Shown here piece after piece: positions 16,963 through 26,377 of a stretch of 64,000 bases of DNA. The DNA is from Bythopirellula goksoeyrii (lineage in GTDB: Bacteria; Planctomycetota; Planctomycetia; Pirellulales; Lacipirellulaceae), in the NCBI RefSeq assembly GCF_008065115.1, contig NZ_CP042913.1, positions 257,211 through 321,210 on the forward strand, in the 5' to 3' direction. The stretch's first letter is position 1; every line of letters starts with the position of its first letter. A program made the position numbers and the translations under genes. The notes under the pieces are model-generated. The model had not been told where the DNA came from. It saw only the letters and a list, made by a program, of their open reading frames with translations, and did not search any database.

Positions 16963-17670
16963 ATGCAAACCATCACCTATGGCCGTTTGGCACTCTCGTT
17001 TCTTCCAGTCCTAGTCGTATTTGCCGTTATGGCACGCTGGTCGATACCTACGGGCAGAACCGTGACCGCTGTTATGCGGATGTTGGTTCAATTGCTCGCG
17101 GTGGGATATGTGCTTACATTTATCTTTGAGACTGACCACGCGGCGATTGTGATGGCTACATTGGCATTGATGATCACCGCGGCGAGTTGGATCTCACTGG
17201 GACCAGTGCAAGAAGTCCGGGGACGATTGTTTCTCAAGGCCTTCGTTGCGATCTGCTTGGGGAGTGTAGCAACATTGGCGTTAATTACCCAGGGAGTGCT
17301 GGATAGCGATCCTTGGTTTGAGCCACGGCAACTGATTCCCCTGGGAGGGATGATTTTTGCCAATTCGATGAACACGGTTAGCATTGCTGCCGAGCGATTT
17401 CTGTCTGAGTGTGCATTGGAGATCGACTACGAGCAGGCCCGCCACCGAGCCATGAGGGCAGCGCTGATTCCCCTGACGAATTCACTGCTCGCGGTCGGGA
17501 TTGTCTCATTTCCTGGGATGATGACGGGACAGATTCTTGCCGGGGAATCACCGGTCATTGCTGCTCGCTATCAGATCATGGTGATGTGTATGGTATTTGG
17601 GGCAGGGGGTATTTCCGCAGCAAGTTTTCTAGCGATGCTACGTGGAAAAGCGGAAATCAATCATAAATGA
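16963..17670 (+). CDS. FetB/UPF0014-family ABC transporter permease
   Basis: The 235-residue protein has about seven hydrophobic segments and UPF0014 signatures: 'RMLVQLLAVGYVLTFIF', 'PLGGMIFANSMNTVSIAAER', 'ALIPLTNSLLAVGIVSFPGM' with 'MTGQILAGESPVIAARYQI'. In E. coli FetB pairs with the ATPase FetA to move iron out of the cytoplasm. No fetA-like ATPase gene is next to it here, so the pump's energy subunit must be elsewhere. The family is usually about 250-260 residues, so this one is slightly short. Transported ion inferred only from the family. Confidence 0.82.
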   Translation: MQTITYGRLALSFLPVLVVFAVMARWSIPTGRTVTAVMRMLVQLLAVGYVLTFIFETDHAAIVMATLALMITAASWISLGPVQEVRGRLFLKAFVAICLGSVATLALITQGVLDSDPWFEPRQLIPLGGMIFANSMNTVSIAAERFLSECALEIDYEQARHRAMRAALIPLTNSLLAVGIVSFPGMMTGQILAGESPVIAARYQIMVMCMVFGAGGISAASFLAMLRGKAEINHK

Positions 17671-17690
17671 CGAATCGAAGTAGTTTGTAT

Positions 17691-17757
17691 CGATCGGGTG
17701 GAATGTCGCTAGTCATCGGTAAATGATCGATACGCGCGGCTAGCGCCATTCCGATCG
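17691..17757. terminator. imperfect stem-loop between convergent genes
   Basis: CGATCGG...GGAATG.CGCTAG (17691-17711) pairs with CTAGCGCCATTCCGATCG (17740-17757) with small bulges. It sits exactly between the 3' ends of the fetB-like gene and the cyclopropane synthase gene, so a bidirectional terminator is plausible. There is no T-run. Confidence 0.4.
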
Positions 17758-17760
17758 CCA

Positions 17761-18786
17761 TCACCCCGGCTTGTGCATCACCCAGCGGACGAGCATGCCG
17801 TTGCCGTCGTCGAAATAGCGATAAGACGAGGGGAAAAAAGTCACGTAGCGATTGTAGGTTTGCACGTCGACCAACTGGAGGGCCCGCTCGCGGTTTGCGA
17901 CCAGATTATCAAACCAGGCACGCAGGGTAGGGCGGTAGTCATGGATCGAGCGATGGGAAATACGGAAGCCGGCGCCCTCGAAGGCATGAAGCCATTCGTT
18001 GTAGGTGCTTCCGATCGAGCCGGGGAAATAGATTTGCGAACAGATTGCCGTTGCGAAGAGCTTAGGGGGGACGCGACAGAAAAAGTGGTGAACTGCTCGA
18101 CCACCGGGTTTCAAGGCATCGAATAATTTCTTACTCAAAGATTCGATCTCATTGGGTCTTACGTGTTCAAATGAACCGATGGAATAGATCACATCGTATT
18201 CATTGGGCTGGTAGTCGCGGGTGATGAAATTGTCGAATGAGACGTTGAATCCGTTGTGCTGCTCGTTGTAGGTGACCTGTTCTTGGGAGAGAGTGATGCC
18301 ATGCAGATTCTCTTTTTCCCCGGTATGCTCGTAGAGTCGCTTGAGCATGGCGCCCCAACCGCAACCGAGTTCAAGGATTTTCTCACCGGGTTGCGGGTCG
18401 ATCAGTTTCAGAATGAAATCAGCCTTATTTTGCTGGGCTTCTTCAATGGTCTCATCTGGCCGATGAAAATCGGCGCACGTGTAGAACATGTACTTTTTGT
18501 CGAGGAACAATTCATAGAATTCGTTCGATACGTCGTAATGTTCAGCAATTCCCAAGAGATGGTCTTGCTTCATTTTGGCCGAGAGCAGCGCCCATCGGAG
18601 TGGCCGCAGGGGCCAATGATCGCGTACAAACTGCACTGCTGCGGGGAGCGGCCCTGTAATTTCCTGCCAAATTGCTTCCTCATTGAGTGGCTCAGGGGAC
18701 CGAATCTTGTCGTTCAGCCAGGCATAGGAGACGCCATAGGGGACTGCTTCGCAGACATTCAGAACTTTGCGTGCCAAAAAATTCAC
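17761..18786 (-). CDS. cyclopropane-fatty-acyl-phospholipid synthase-family methyltransferase
   Basis: The 341-residue protein shows 'GIAEHYDVSNEFYELFLD' and 'YTCADFHRPDETIEEAQQNK', both typical of CFA/mycolic-acid methyltransferases, then the SAM-binding motif 'ILELGCGWGAMLKRL', 'GITLSQEQVTYNEQ' and 'VIYSIGSFEHVRP'. These enzymes methylate double bonds of membrane lipid acyl chains using S-adenosylmethionine at the membrane surface. It begins with GTG 18786 after CAGGGG. Compared with E. coli Cfa (382) it lacks part of the N-terminal domain, so another methylation product of the same family is possible. Confidence 0.85.
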   Translation of the reverse strand: MNFLARKVLNVCEAVPYGVSYAWLNDKIRSPEPLNEEAIWQEITGPLPAAVQFVRDHWPLRPLRWALLSAKMKQDHLLGIAEHYDVSNEFYELFLDKKYMFYTCADFHRPDETIEEAQQNKADFILKLIDPQPGEKILELGCGWGAMLKRLYEHTGEKENLHGITLSQEQVTYNEQHNGFNVSFDNFITRDYQPNEYDVIYSIGSFEHVRPNEIESLSKKLFDALKPGGRAVHHFFCRVPPKLFATAICSQIYFPGSIGSTYNEWLHAFEGAGFRISHRSIHDYRPTLRAWFDNLVANRERALQLVDVQTYNRYVTFFPSSYRYFDDGNGMLVRWVMHKPG

Positions 18787-18960
18787 AATTTGAACCCCTG
18801 TTGAGACCTATTCGACGACATGTAGGCACTCATCATAGTCAGAATGTCGCGAATTGAAATCGTCTTCCAAAGAAACACTGGCTTTGTCTGCTCGGGGTGA
18901 GTAAATTAGCAGAATCGCCAACACTGTCAAATTCTCCCCCGACTTCCAAGGTATTTAGCC

Positions 18961-19344
18961 ATGTCCCAGCCCAAGAATGTCCTAGGAACCGAATTACAGC
19001 CTTGCTCGCTCGATCCGCTCACCGGTTTTTATCGGGATGGCTGTTGCCGCACTGGTCGCGACGACATGGGGCTCCACACGGTTTGCGTGCAAGTTACGGA
19101 AGAATTCCTGGAATTCTCAAAAGCCGTGGGCAACGACCTCAGCACGCCCAATCCGTTTTATGATTTTGCTGGCCTATCGCCCGGAGATCGCTGGTGCCTC
19201 TGTGCGCCACGTTGGAAAGAAGCCCTGGAAGCTGGAATGGCTCCACAGGTGGTGCTGGAATCGACGCATATCTCGACTCTTGAGTTTGCCGACCTAGAAG
19301 ACTTGCAGGATCATGCGGTTCAGGAACCGGCACAGGGTGAATAG
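18961..19344 (+). CDS. DUF2237 family protein
   Basis: The 127-residue protein matches DUF2237: 'NVLGTELQPCSLDPLTGFYR', 'GLHTVCVQVTEEFLEFSK', 'GNDLSTPNPFYDFAGLSPGD' and 'RWCLCAPRWKEALEAGMAP'. Conserved Cys residues are kept. The family is common in bacteria and has no assigned function. The usual length is about 120. It is a single gene upstream of the 19,392 operon, with 47 bases between. Confidence 0.88.
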   Translation: MSQPKNVLGTELQPCSLDPLTGFYRDGCCRTGRDDMGLHTVCVQVTEEFLEFSKAVGNDLSTPNPFYDFAGLSPGDRWCLCAPRWKEALEAGMAPQVVLESTHISTLEFADLEDLQDHAVQEPAQGE

Positions 19345-19391
19345 GTGTCGAATTAAACCAGACGAAAAGGCTGGGTGAATATCTTGACGTT

Positions 19392-20141
19392 ATGAATTCT
19401 TCTACAATTGTGTCACTCCTGTTTACAGTCGCGTGCCTTGCGATTCCTCAAGCTTTGTCTCAAGAACTTGAGCAGGCAGCGGTCCAGCGATCCACTATCG
19501 GGCACTCTTTTCTCGGCAAGCCAATTCAGTGCGAAGTCTACGGAGACGGTCCCGATGTGTTGCTCGTACTGGCAACGATCCATGGCAATGAGGCTGCCGG
19601 GACGCCGCTCTTGACAGCATTTGCTGACTGGCTGATGAATCATCCAGTCGAGTTGACAGGTCACAAGGTAGTATTGATCCCAGTGGCGAATCCAGATGGC
19701 ATGACGGCAAACGCGCGTTTCAATTCACGAGGAGTCGATCTCAATCGCAATTTCCCCGCGGGCAATTGGGACAAAGGTGAAATTTCGCTACATGGGCAGT
19801 CTCCTCTATCCGAACCTGAATCTCGTGCGTTGTTACAGGCGATTGCCCATCATTTCCCTGACCGTATCATAAGCATTCACCAGCCACTGGAATGTATTGA
19901 TTACGATGGTCCAGCGCTTGAATTGGCTACGTCCATGGCGGGCGAGTGTCCACTTCAAGTAAAGAAGTTGGGGGGACTTCCGGGTTCGCTGGGCTCTTTT
20001 GTCGGCGAATCGATGAGAAAGCCCATCATCACCTTGGAACTACCCAAAGAAGCAGGCAAAGATCCACAAGTCCTCTGGGATCTCTATGGAAAATCGCTCA
20101 TTGCCGCAATGCAATTCCGTGAGTCCGAGAAATCCGAATGA
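19392..20141 (+). CDS. secreted M14-family zinc carboxypeptidase (MpaA-like)
   Basis: The 249-residue product starts with a signal peptide ('STIVSLLFTVACLAIPQALS'). It has the M14 zinc ligands: His64 and Glu67 in 'ATIHGNEAAG' and a His in 'IISIHQPLE'; the catalytic Glu is in 'IITLELPKEA'. 'NPDGMTANARFNSRGVDLNR' is also typical. It resembles MpaA, which cleaves gamma-D-Glu-diaminopimelate bonds in murein peptides, though this copy is exported. Its stop overlaps the start of the next gene (ATGA), which fixes it as the first gene of a three-gene operon. Confidence 0.88.
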   Translation: MNSSTIVSLLFTVACLAIPQALSQELEQAAVQRSTIGHSFLGKPIQCEVYGDGPDVLLVLATIHGNEAAGTPLLTAFADWLMNHPVELTGHKVVLIPVANPDGMTANARFNSRGVDLNRNFPAGNWDKGEISLHGQSPLSEPESRALLQAIAHHFPDRIISIHQPLECIDYDGPALELATSMAGECPLQVKKLGGLPGSLGSFVGESMRKPIITLELPKEAGKDPQVLWDLYGKSLIAAMQFRESEKSE

Positions 20142-21025
20142 GATTCTTGTGGACACTAGTTGCACTAGCACTAGCCTCGCTACACAGTGGTCTCTGCTGC
20201 CTAATTATTCTTCCTATTGCTACAGCACAGGAACTACCAGTGCAATCGTCCACGGAACAACGACTGGTTGAACTTGCGCAAAGCGTCCCAGGTACAATTG
20301 GCTATCACGTCGCTCTGGTAAACGGAGAGGTGCTTTATTCTCACTTGGGGGATGAAGCGTTTCCGCAAGCTAGTGCGATCAAAATTCCACTTCTGATGGA
20401 AGTTCTAGCTCAGCGAGAAGAGCGGCAACTCGATTGGAATGCACTGCATCCAATTCTTGCTAAGCATCAGGTAGGTGGGAGTGGCATTCTTTCCGAATTC
20501 ACGGATGGTGGTTCTCAACTTAATACGGCAGACCTCTGCACATTGATGATCGTCTTGAGCGACAATACGGCAACAAATATGTTGATCGACTTGGTGGGAA
20601 TGGAAAGCGTGAACCGACGTATGGATTCTCTAGGATTGCGTAAAACTCGCCTGAATCGGCTCATGATGGATACGGCTGCCAGCGCGCGGGGGGAGGAAAA
20701 TGTTGCGACTCCTCAAGAGGCATGTCGGGTTATGCGTCTACTGGCACAAGGAAAGTTTATTGATCCAGAAATCAGCAATGAACTGTTGGCGATGTTACGC
20801 AAGCCAAAATCAACGGCGATCCGCAAAGCCATCGCTGCCGAGATACCAGTAGCCTCCAAACCGGGTGCGATTCCTGGAGTAGCCACTGAATGGGCAGTTG
20901 TCGAACTACCCGGGCAACCGTATGTGATGATTTTTATGGGTAAGGAAGGCTCGGAGAATGAATTCAACCAAGTATTCACCGAGATGGCCAAGTGCATCCA
21001 CAATAGACTGATCGAGAAAGAATGA
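20138..21025 (+). CDS. secreted class-A beta-lactamase-like serine hydrolase
   Basis: The 295-residue product has a signal peptide and the three penicillin-recognising motifs: S79-x-x-K82 (SAIK), S-D-N at 141-143, and K-P-G in 'ASKPGAIPG' in place of KTG. The omega-loop Glu (E166 of class A enzymes) with its ExxLN context is not visible; the segment reads 'LMMDTAASARGEENVATPQE'. So it may be a peptidase or esterase of the same fold rather than an antibiotic-degrading enzyme. ATG overlaps the stop of the preceding M14 peptidase gene, and its own stop overlaps the next start, both as ATGA. Confidence 0.85.
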   Translation: MRFLWTLVALALASLHSGLCCLIILPIATAQELPVQSSTEQRLVELAQSVPGTIGYHVALVNGEVLYSHLGDEAFPQASAIKIPLLMEVLAQREERQLDWNALHPILAKHQVGGSGILSEFTDGGSQLNTADLCTLMIVLSDNTATNMLIDLVGMESVNRRMDSLGLRKTRLNRLMMDTAASARGEENVATPQEACRVMRLLAQGKFIDPEISNELLAMLRKPKSTAIRKAIAAEIPVASKPGAIPGVATEWAVVELPGQPYVMIFMGKEGSENEFNQVFTEMAKCIHNRLIEKE

Positions 21026-23352
21026 TTCTCCTTCGAAACGAATTCAATGGATGCCTAGCTTGGGTCCTGTTGTTTGGTTTGTTTCAACCGAACTCAGGTG
21101 GTGGTGAGCCACGCTGTCTCGTCGACGGTTGCAAGTTGGAGCTTGTCGCTGAAGAACCTGCGATCGTTACTCCGATTGGGGTAACATTTGACAACCAGGG
21201 CCGGTTGCTCGTCGTCGAATCGCACACCCATCAACGCGGCGACAATTACGAGGGACCTGAAGGCGATCGGCTGCGGAGACTGAGTGATACCGACGGCGAT
21301 GGCCGTTTCGACCATTGGCAAACTTTCGCTGAAGGGTTTCGCCATGCAATGAACGTGGCCGTGCGAGATGACGATGCAGTCTATCTAGTCACCCGAAATG
21401 ATGTGCTTCTTCTACGTGACACCGATGGCGACGGCAAATCCGACAAGAATGAACGCGTCGCCAAGATCGAAACAGATATTGATTATCCGCACAATGGACT
21501 CAGCGGGATTTTCATTCACGGAGACATTCTCTATCTGGGGGTCGGTGAAAACTTTGGTGGCGACTATGAGATCGTCGGAAGTGATGGTCGGCGGATCAAG
21601 AATTCGGGAGGAGTGGGTACAATCTACCGATGCAAATTAGATGGATCGGAGCTCACTCGTTGGGCCGATGGGTTTTGGAATCCCTTTTCGCTGTGCATGG
21701 CCGCAGGGGAGCTTTTTTGCGTTGACAACGATCCCGATGCCAGCCCCCCTTGCCGGCTGATCAACGTATTGCCATCGGGTGATTATGGCCACCGCTTCGA
21801 ATACGGCAGGGCGGGTGTACATCCCCTGCAAGCCTGGAATGGAGAACTCCCGGGAACGCTACCGATGGTTTGTGGCACGGGGGAAGCACCTACGGCAATT
21901 CTCTATCATCGCGGCTATCTCTGGGTAACCAGTTGGGGTGACCACCGAATTGAGCGATATCAACTCACACCGCAGAAAGATGGCACCTACGCTGCTCAGC
22001 TGACTGTCGTGGTACAGGGGGATGCCGATTTTCGACCGACGGGAATGGCAGTTGCTCCGGATGGTTCGATTTACTTTGCTGATTGGGTGGACCGCAGTTA
22101 TCCCGTGCATGGTAAAGGGCGACTTTGGCGATTGGAACTCCCACCAGAGATGCAGACAACGCTTGCGCCGCTCAATGAACGGCCTGAGCCGGTGCCGCCG
22201 AAGCTGGTAAGCCTGCACTCTAAGCGATGGAACGGTTCTATACTTAAGGATGAACTACCCGGGATTCTTCGCGACGCCCTGGTAAGTAGCGATCCCGAAA
22301 TTCGGCTGTTTGCCGTGCGGTGGATTGCCGAAGAACGCCTTACGGAGTTGCTGCCTGATCTAGAACGCCTGTTGGACGAGCCGCCTCCCAGTGAGCGTTA
22401 CTATTTGGCGATACTGGGAGCCATTGATTGGCTTAGTCGAGAGCCAAAGCAACGGCAACAAGGTATCGCCGATGAATTGCTGGTCCAAGAACTCGAGAAT
22501 CCGAAGAGGAGTGCAGAAACTCGCGCATTGGCCTTGAGCCTCAGTTCCCCCGACTACCAGCATCTCACGCCATCCAAGCTCCGTGAATTCCTGAATTCGG
22601 ATTCCAACGAATTGCGGCTAGCAGCGGTTCGATCGCTCGCTGATCGATCGACTCCTGATAGATTACCCGTGTTGGAGGAAATCGTTAATGATCCGGAACA
22701 GACCCTGGATATTCGTATCGAGGCTTTGAATGGACTGGCGGCAGAATTTGATGAGCATCGAAACCTGTTTGAGGCTCTTTCGACGAGTAAGAATACTACT
22801 CTACGAAAGGAAGCCGAGAGAATCTTGCGGCTTCGCGGTCTCGGTAGCGTCTTCCCAGAGGAACAGCCCTCGGCCGGTGATTTGCAGGCTTGGTTTGATC
22901 TGCTGGCCGAGCCTGGAGACGCTGACTCGGGACGACGGCTGTTCTTTAGCCCGGTCGGCCCTCAGTGCAGCGTTTGCCATCGCTTTGAAGGACGTGGTGG
23001 AAACATTGGCCCCGATCTCTCCCAGGTTGGCAAGCAGATGTCTCGCGAGCGAGTGATCACTTCGATTCTCGATCCGAGCCGAGAAATTGCCCCGCAATAC
23101 CAGCCTTGGATTCTAGTCACAGATGAAGGGCAAACCTTTGTCGGCTTACGGCTCCCAAAGGCGGGCGACGATGGGTTGGAACCCTATTCTGACACCGGCG
23201 GCAAGACATTTGTACTTCCCAGCGAATTGATCGCCCATCGGGAGCCTGCGAGTACTTCGATCATGCCAGACGGACTAACAGAGAATTTGTCTATCCAAGA
23301 TCTACGTGATCTGGTTACGTTTTTGGTCTCGGAAGCTGAGGCTGGTAAATAA
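21022..23352 (+). CDS. PVC-type haem-binding protein: beta-propeller plus HEAT-like repeats plus cytochrome c domain
   Basis: The 776-residue exported protein begins with a signal peptide, followed by a beta-propeller like soluble sugar dehydrogenases (about 40-390, 'IGVTFDNQGRLLVVESHTHQ', calcium-like 'DTDGDGRFDHW' and 'DTDGDGKSDKNE', 'PTGMAVAPDGSIYFADWVDR'), HEAT-like repeats (about 400-620), and a C-terminal cytochrome c domain with C-S-V-C-H. This architecture is characteristic of Planctomycetes and Verrucomicrobia. It probably oxidises a sugar or other substrate in the periplasm and passes electrons to haem. Last gene of the operon; ATG overlaps the preceding stop. Confidence 0.9.
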   Translation: MILLRNEFNGCLAWVLLFGLFQPNSGGGEPRCLVDGCKLELVAEEPAIVTPIGVTFDNQGRLLVVESHTHQRGDNYEGPEGDRLRRLSDTDGDGRFDHWQTFAEGFRHAMNVAVRDDDAVYLVTRNDVLLLRDTDGDGKSDKNERVAKIETDIDYPHNGLSGIFIHGDILYLGVGENFGGDYEIVGSDGRRIKNSGGVGTIYRCKLDGSELTRWADGFWNPFSLCMAAGELFCVDNDPDASPPCRLINVLPSGDYGHRFEYGRAGVHPLQAWNGELPGTLPMVCGTGEAPTAILYHRGYLWVTSWGDHRIERYQLTPQKDGTYAAQLTVVVQGDADFRPTGMAVAPDGSIYFADWVDRSYPVHGKGRLWRLELPPEMQTTLAPLNERPEPVPPKLVSLHSKRWNGSILKDELPGILRDALVSSDPEIRLFAVRWIAEERLTELLPDLERLLDEPPPSERYYLAILGAIDWLSREPKQRQQGIADELLVQELENPKRSAETRALALSLSSPDYQHLTPSKLREFLNSDSNELRLAAVRSLADRSTPDRLPVLEEIVNDPEQTLDIRIEALNGLAAEFDEHRNLFEALSTSKNTTLRKEAERILRLRGLGSVFPEEQPSAGDLQAWFDLLAEPGDADSGRRLFFSPVGPQCSVCHRFEGRGGNIGPDLSQVGKQMSRERVITSILDPSREIAPQYQPWILVTDEGQTFVGLRLPKAGDDGLEPYSDTGGKTFVLPSELIAHREPASTSIMPDGLTENLSIQDLRDLVTFLVSEAEAGK

Positions 23353-23363
23353 TCCCAGTTTGC

Positions 23364-23951
23364 TTACTCAAAGAGCTGTCGCACGGTGAGCGAGAAATCA
23401 GGGGCCGCAAGAGGCGAGAGGATGTCGTCGTTGCTGCGTGATTCGATAGCATGGTAGATTATCCCTTTGGGCTCCCGATGGACAATCACCGCTTGCTGGT
23501 CTAGATCGGCGATCCAGTACTCCTCAATGCCTGCTGCGGCGTAAACAGGGAGCTTTACCTCTCGGTCCCTTTTCAAGGAAGAACCGGAAGCCTCTATCAA
23601 TAATTGGACATCCTCGGGCTGGGGATATTGCTGCTTGTAGCCCTCGGCTTTGCGACGGAGTAGCATGAAATCAGGATCGAATACATTTCCGTCATCGAGA
23701 GGAAGTGTTGCTTGAATGGCTACTTGAAAATCCGTTAAGAGAGGCGCAAACAGATCAACTATATAAATCAGAAACTGATTGTGAGGTATTCCAGCAGGTG
23801 ACATATCAACAACGACTCCTCCGATAAGTTCTACCTTATCGCTTGGACCTAAGACTCCTGCGTCGACCATGTGCAGGTACTTCTCAGTCGTGAAGCGACT
23901 CACCGGAAGAAACGGGGGAATGTCAGCGATGGATAGAGGCATGGTGGACAT
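23364..23951 (-). CDS. Uma2-family (DUF820) putative restriction-endonuclease-fold protein
   Basis: The 195-residue protein matches the Uma2/DUF820 family of PD-(D/E)xK-fold proteins: '[20 protein letters not shown]', '[12 protein letters not shown]', '[20 protein letters not shown]', '[19 protein letters not shown]'. The acidic D, E and K of the fold are kept. These occur in many copies in cyanobacteria and planctomycetes, with no proven role. A TATAAT box at 23958-23963 lies only 6 bases upstream of ATG 23951, so the mRNA would be leaderless, or translation starts at ATG 23942. The frame open to 24032 is not used. Confidence 0.85.
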   Translation of the reverse strand: MSTMPLSIADIPPFLPVSRFTTEKYLHMVDAGVLGPSDKVELIGGVVVDMSPAGIPHNQFLIYIVDLFAPLLTDFQVAIQATLPLDDGNVFDPDFMLLRRKAEGYKQQYPQPEDVQLLIEASGSSLKRDREVKLPVYAAAGIEEYWIADLDQQAVIVHREPKGIIYHAIESRSNDDILSPLAAPDFSLTVRQLFE

Positions 23952-24124
23952 GGCTGAATTATAACACGCCAGGGGTTGAGGGCATAATACTGAATCAACA
24001 ACGGAGAGAAGCATTTTCTGATTCGGTCCCAATCCGGCGGTTGAGGCTTAGCCTCTCAAAGCATAGAATTCACTTGTGCCAACGGAATTGCCCCACTCAC
24101 CCCATTCTCTCTGCCCCTTCAACT

Positions 24125-25705
24125 ATGAGCGAACTCTTTCACGAGTGTGGCGTTGCGGCGATTTACCATCTGCCGGGCCAGCCGGCGAGCCCTCTCTGCA
24201 CCCCCCAGGGACCCGAGGAAGTTTCACGGCTCATGCCGCGAATGCTGCTCGATCTTCAGAATCGCGGGCAACTCTCCGCGGGATTCACGACTTACAATCC
24301 CCACCGTAACCAGCTCATTGACACCTACCGAAAGTTGGGGCCTGTCACGCAGGTGTTTCGGCTAAATCATCGCGGCAAGGCAGAGAACTTAATGCGAGAA
24401 TACGCTGGCAGGGCAGCGATTGGCCATGTCAGATATGCCACCTGCGGGGGCGAGGATTGCAGTTTCGCACAACCATTCGAAAGACACCATCTTCAGAAAC
24501 TTAAATGGTTTAGCTTCGCTTTCAATGGGCAACTTGCTAACTACGCTCAGTTGCGCGACAAATTACTTGCCGAGGACGACCACCATCTCGCTCGTGCAAC
24601 CGATACTGAGATTCTCATGCATGAAATCAGCCGTGAGCTTTCCGGAGATCGGCGAATACCGTTGATCGACATGATGCGGAATTTGGCTACACGGCTCGAC
24701 GGTGCCTATACCTTAGCCCTCCTCAACGCCCAGGGCGAGATGCTCGTGGCACGCGATCCCTTGGGCAACAAGCCCATGTGCTACGCCATCGAGGGACCGC
24801 TCTTTGCCGCAGCCAGTGAAAGTGTCGCACTCGTAAATCTGGGTTTCAAGTCCGATTCCATCAAACCGCTCGAAGCGGGACATGCAATCACCATTACTGA
24901 TGAGGGCATCAAGATTGAGCAATACTGCGAGAGTTCCGAGAGGGCTCATTGTTTCTTTGAGTGGATTTACTTCTCGAACGTCGCCAGTACGCTCGATGAT
25001 CGCAGTGTCTACCTTGCCCGCAAAGCCCTCGGCGAAGAGCTTGCCCGGCTAGAAGATTTGCCGATGGATGACGACACGATTGTTGTACCAGTTCCTGATA
25101 CCAGCAAGGCGGCAGCCGACTCAATGGCCTATCAACTGGGGATTCCAAGCATCGAAGGGCTGATACGTAATCGTTATTCGGGCCGCACTTTCATCGAAGG
25201 AGGGCGAGATCGTGTTGCCAAGGCAGCTATCAAGTACACACCACTCCCTGAAGTGCTGGCTGGCAAACGAGTTATTCTGGTCGAGGATTCCATTGTGCGA
25301 TCGACCACCATGCGAGTGCTCCTCTCGAAAATCCGGGATGTGGGCCAGGCGCGAGAAATCCACGTCCGGGTGGCCTGCCCGCCGATTATTGCCCCCTGTT
25401 TTTACGGCATCGACATGTCGACGATCAGCGAACTGTTTGCCCCCTCATTCCGCAAACCAAATCAAAGCTCGGACGAGATGTTTGCGGCAATGGCTGCCGA
25501 AATCGGTGCGGACTCGGTCCGCTACTTGCCTGTAGAATCGATTGCCAGGGCAGTCGCTAAACCGGCAGATCACCTCTGCCGGGCATGCATCACGGGTGAA
25601 TATCCGACCCCCTGTGGCCAGCAACTCTACGAAATCGCATTGGAGAACATAGAAAATCACGGTGACGACTCCGTCCGGACGTATGAAGTGGCCAAGAGCC
25701 ACTAG
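24125..25705 (+). CDS. purF: amidophosphoribosyltransferase PurF
   Basis: The 526-residue enzyme makes 5-phosphoribosylamine from PRPP and glutamine, the first step of purine synthesis. The N-terminal glutaminase domain has catalytic Cys8 in '[11 protein letters not shown]', so the first seven residues must be removed for activity. Further on are '[20 protein letters not shown]', and the phosphoribosyltransferase loop '[18 protein letters not shown]'. Cysteines in the C-terminal half ('[14 protein letters not shown]') suggest the iron-sulfur cluster of the Bacillus-type enzyme. ATG 24125 gives the family start; the frame open from 24041 adds 28 residues and would bury the N-terminal Cys. Confidence 0.95.
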   Translation: MSELFHECGVAAIYHLPGQPASPLCTPQGPEEVSRLMPRMLLDLQNRGQLSAGFTTYNPHRNQLIDTYRKLGPVTQVFRLNHRGKAENLMREYAGRAAIGHVRYATCGGEDCSFAQPFERHHLQKLKWFSFAFNGQLANYAQLRDKLLAEDDHHLARATDTEILMHEISRELSGDRRIPLIDMMRNLATRLDGAYTLALLNAQGEMLVARDPLGNKPMCYAIEGPLFAAASESVALVNLGFKSDSIKPLEAGHAITITDEGIKIEQYCESSERAHCFFEWIYFSNVASTLDDRSVYLARKALGEELARLEDLPMDDDTIVVPVPDTSKAAADSMAYQLGIPSIEGLIRNRYSGRTFIEGGRDRVAKAAIKYTPLPEVLAGKRVILVEDSIVRSTTMRVLLSKIRDVGQAREIHVRVACPPIIAPCFYGIDMSTISELFAPSFRKPNQSSDEMFAAMAAEIGADSVRYLPVESIARAVAKPADHLCRACITGEYPTPCGQQLYEIALENIENHGDDSVRTYEVAKSH

Positions 25706-25718
25706 TCGAGTCTCTGTT

Positions 25719-26360
25719 CTATTCTTTGATAAACTCGGCACGATACACGGGATCTTCATTCAGACGTGTACGTCGTTCGAAATGAGTACGAAAATCCAGG
25801 TCATGCTCGGGCGGCTTCTCCGGCACTGCAAGAGGACCTTCAAAATCAGTGTGTGCGGCGATTAACTCCAATGTAGCGTCGAAATACGCCTTCACATCTG
25901 TCCAAAAATGAAGCTTTCCTTGTGGGCCAAGAGTTCGGTAAACATCAGCGAGAAACGGTTCCGACAGCACCCGCCGCTTATGATGTCGCTTCTTCCACCA
26001 GGGGTCGGGGAAATAGACATGCACTGCGGAGAGGGCGTTGTCGGGGACTATCTCACGCAATAACCGCAAACCGTCACCATGAACGGCCAGTGCATTGCGA
26101 AGGTCTCGCTTGGCCAACCGTGCGGCTGTGAAGCGTGCATACTTCTGTGCCACCTCGATGCCAAGAAAATTGTGCTCCGGACAGGTGAGGGCGGCATTCT
26201 GCAGAAATAGGCCCTTGCCGCTCCCCACTTCAATCTCCAGGGGGGCATCCATTGCGAATAATTCGGAAGGATTCCAAGGCTGCGGCAATTCTTCCAGCGT
26301 TCGAAAGTTCGCTGACAGATTGAGCTGCGGATCGAGTTTGGGAAGCGCTCTACGGCCCAT
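25719..26360 (-). CDS. trmB: tRNA (guanine-N7-)-methyltransferase TrmB
   Basis: The 213-residue protein has the SAM-binding motif 'LEIEVGSGKGLFLQNAA', 'FLGIEVAQKYARFTAARLAK', the signature 'VHVYFPDPWWKKRHHKRRVL' and the C-terminal 'TRLNEDPVYRAEFIK' (T-x-Y/E region) of TrmB. It methylates G46 in the variable loop of tRNA. Convergent with purF with a 13-base gap. Confidence 0.95.
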   Translation of the reverse strand: MGRRALPKLDPQLNLSANFRTLEELPQPWNPSELFAMDAPLEIEVGSGKGLFLQNAALTCPEHNFLGIEVAQKYARFTAARLAKRDLRNALAVHGDGLRLLREIVPDNALSAVHVYFPDPWWKKRHHKRRVLSEPFLADVYRTLGPQGKLHFWTDVKAYFDATLELIAAHTDFEGPLAVPEKPPEHDLDFRTHFERRTRLNEDPVYRAEFIKE

Positions 26361-26377
26361 GAATCAAACTGGCCTGC

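Noticed and set aside
20138-21025. Beta-lactam resistance gene
   Set aside because: The three PBP motifs are there but the omega-loop Glu is not seen, so calling it a resistance enzyme would overreach.
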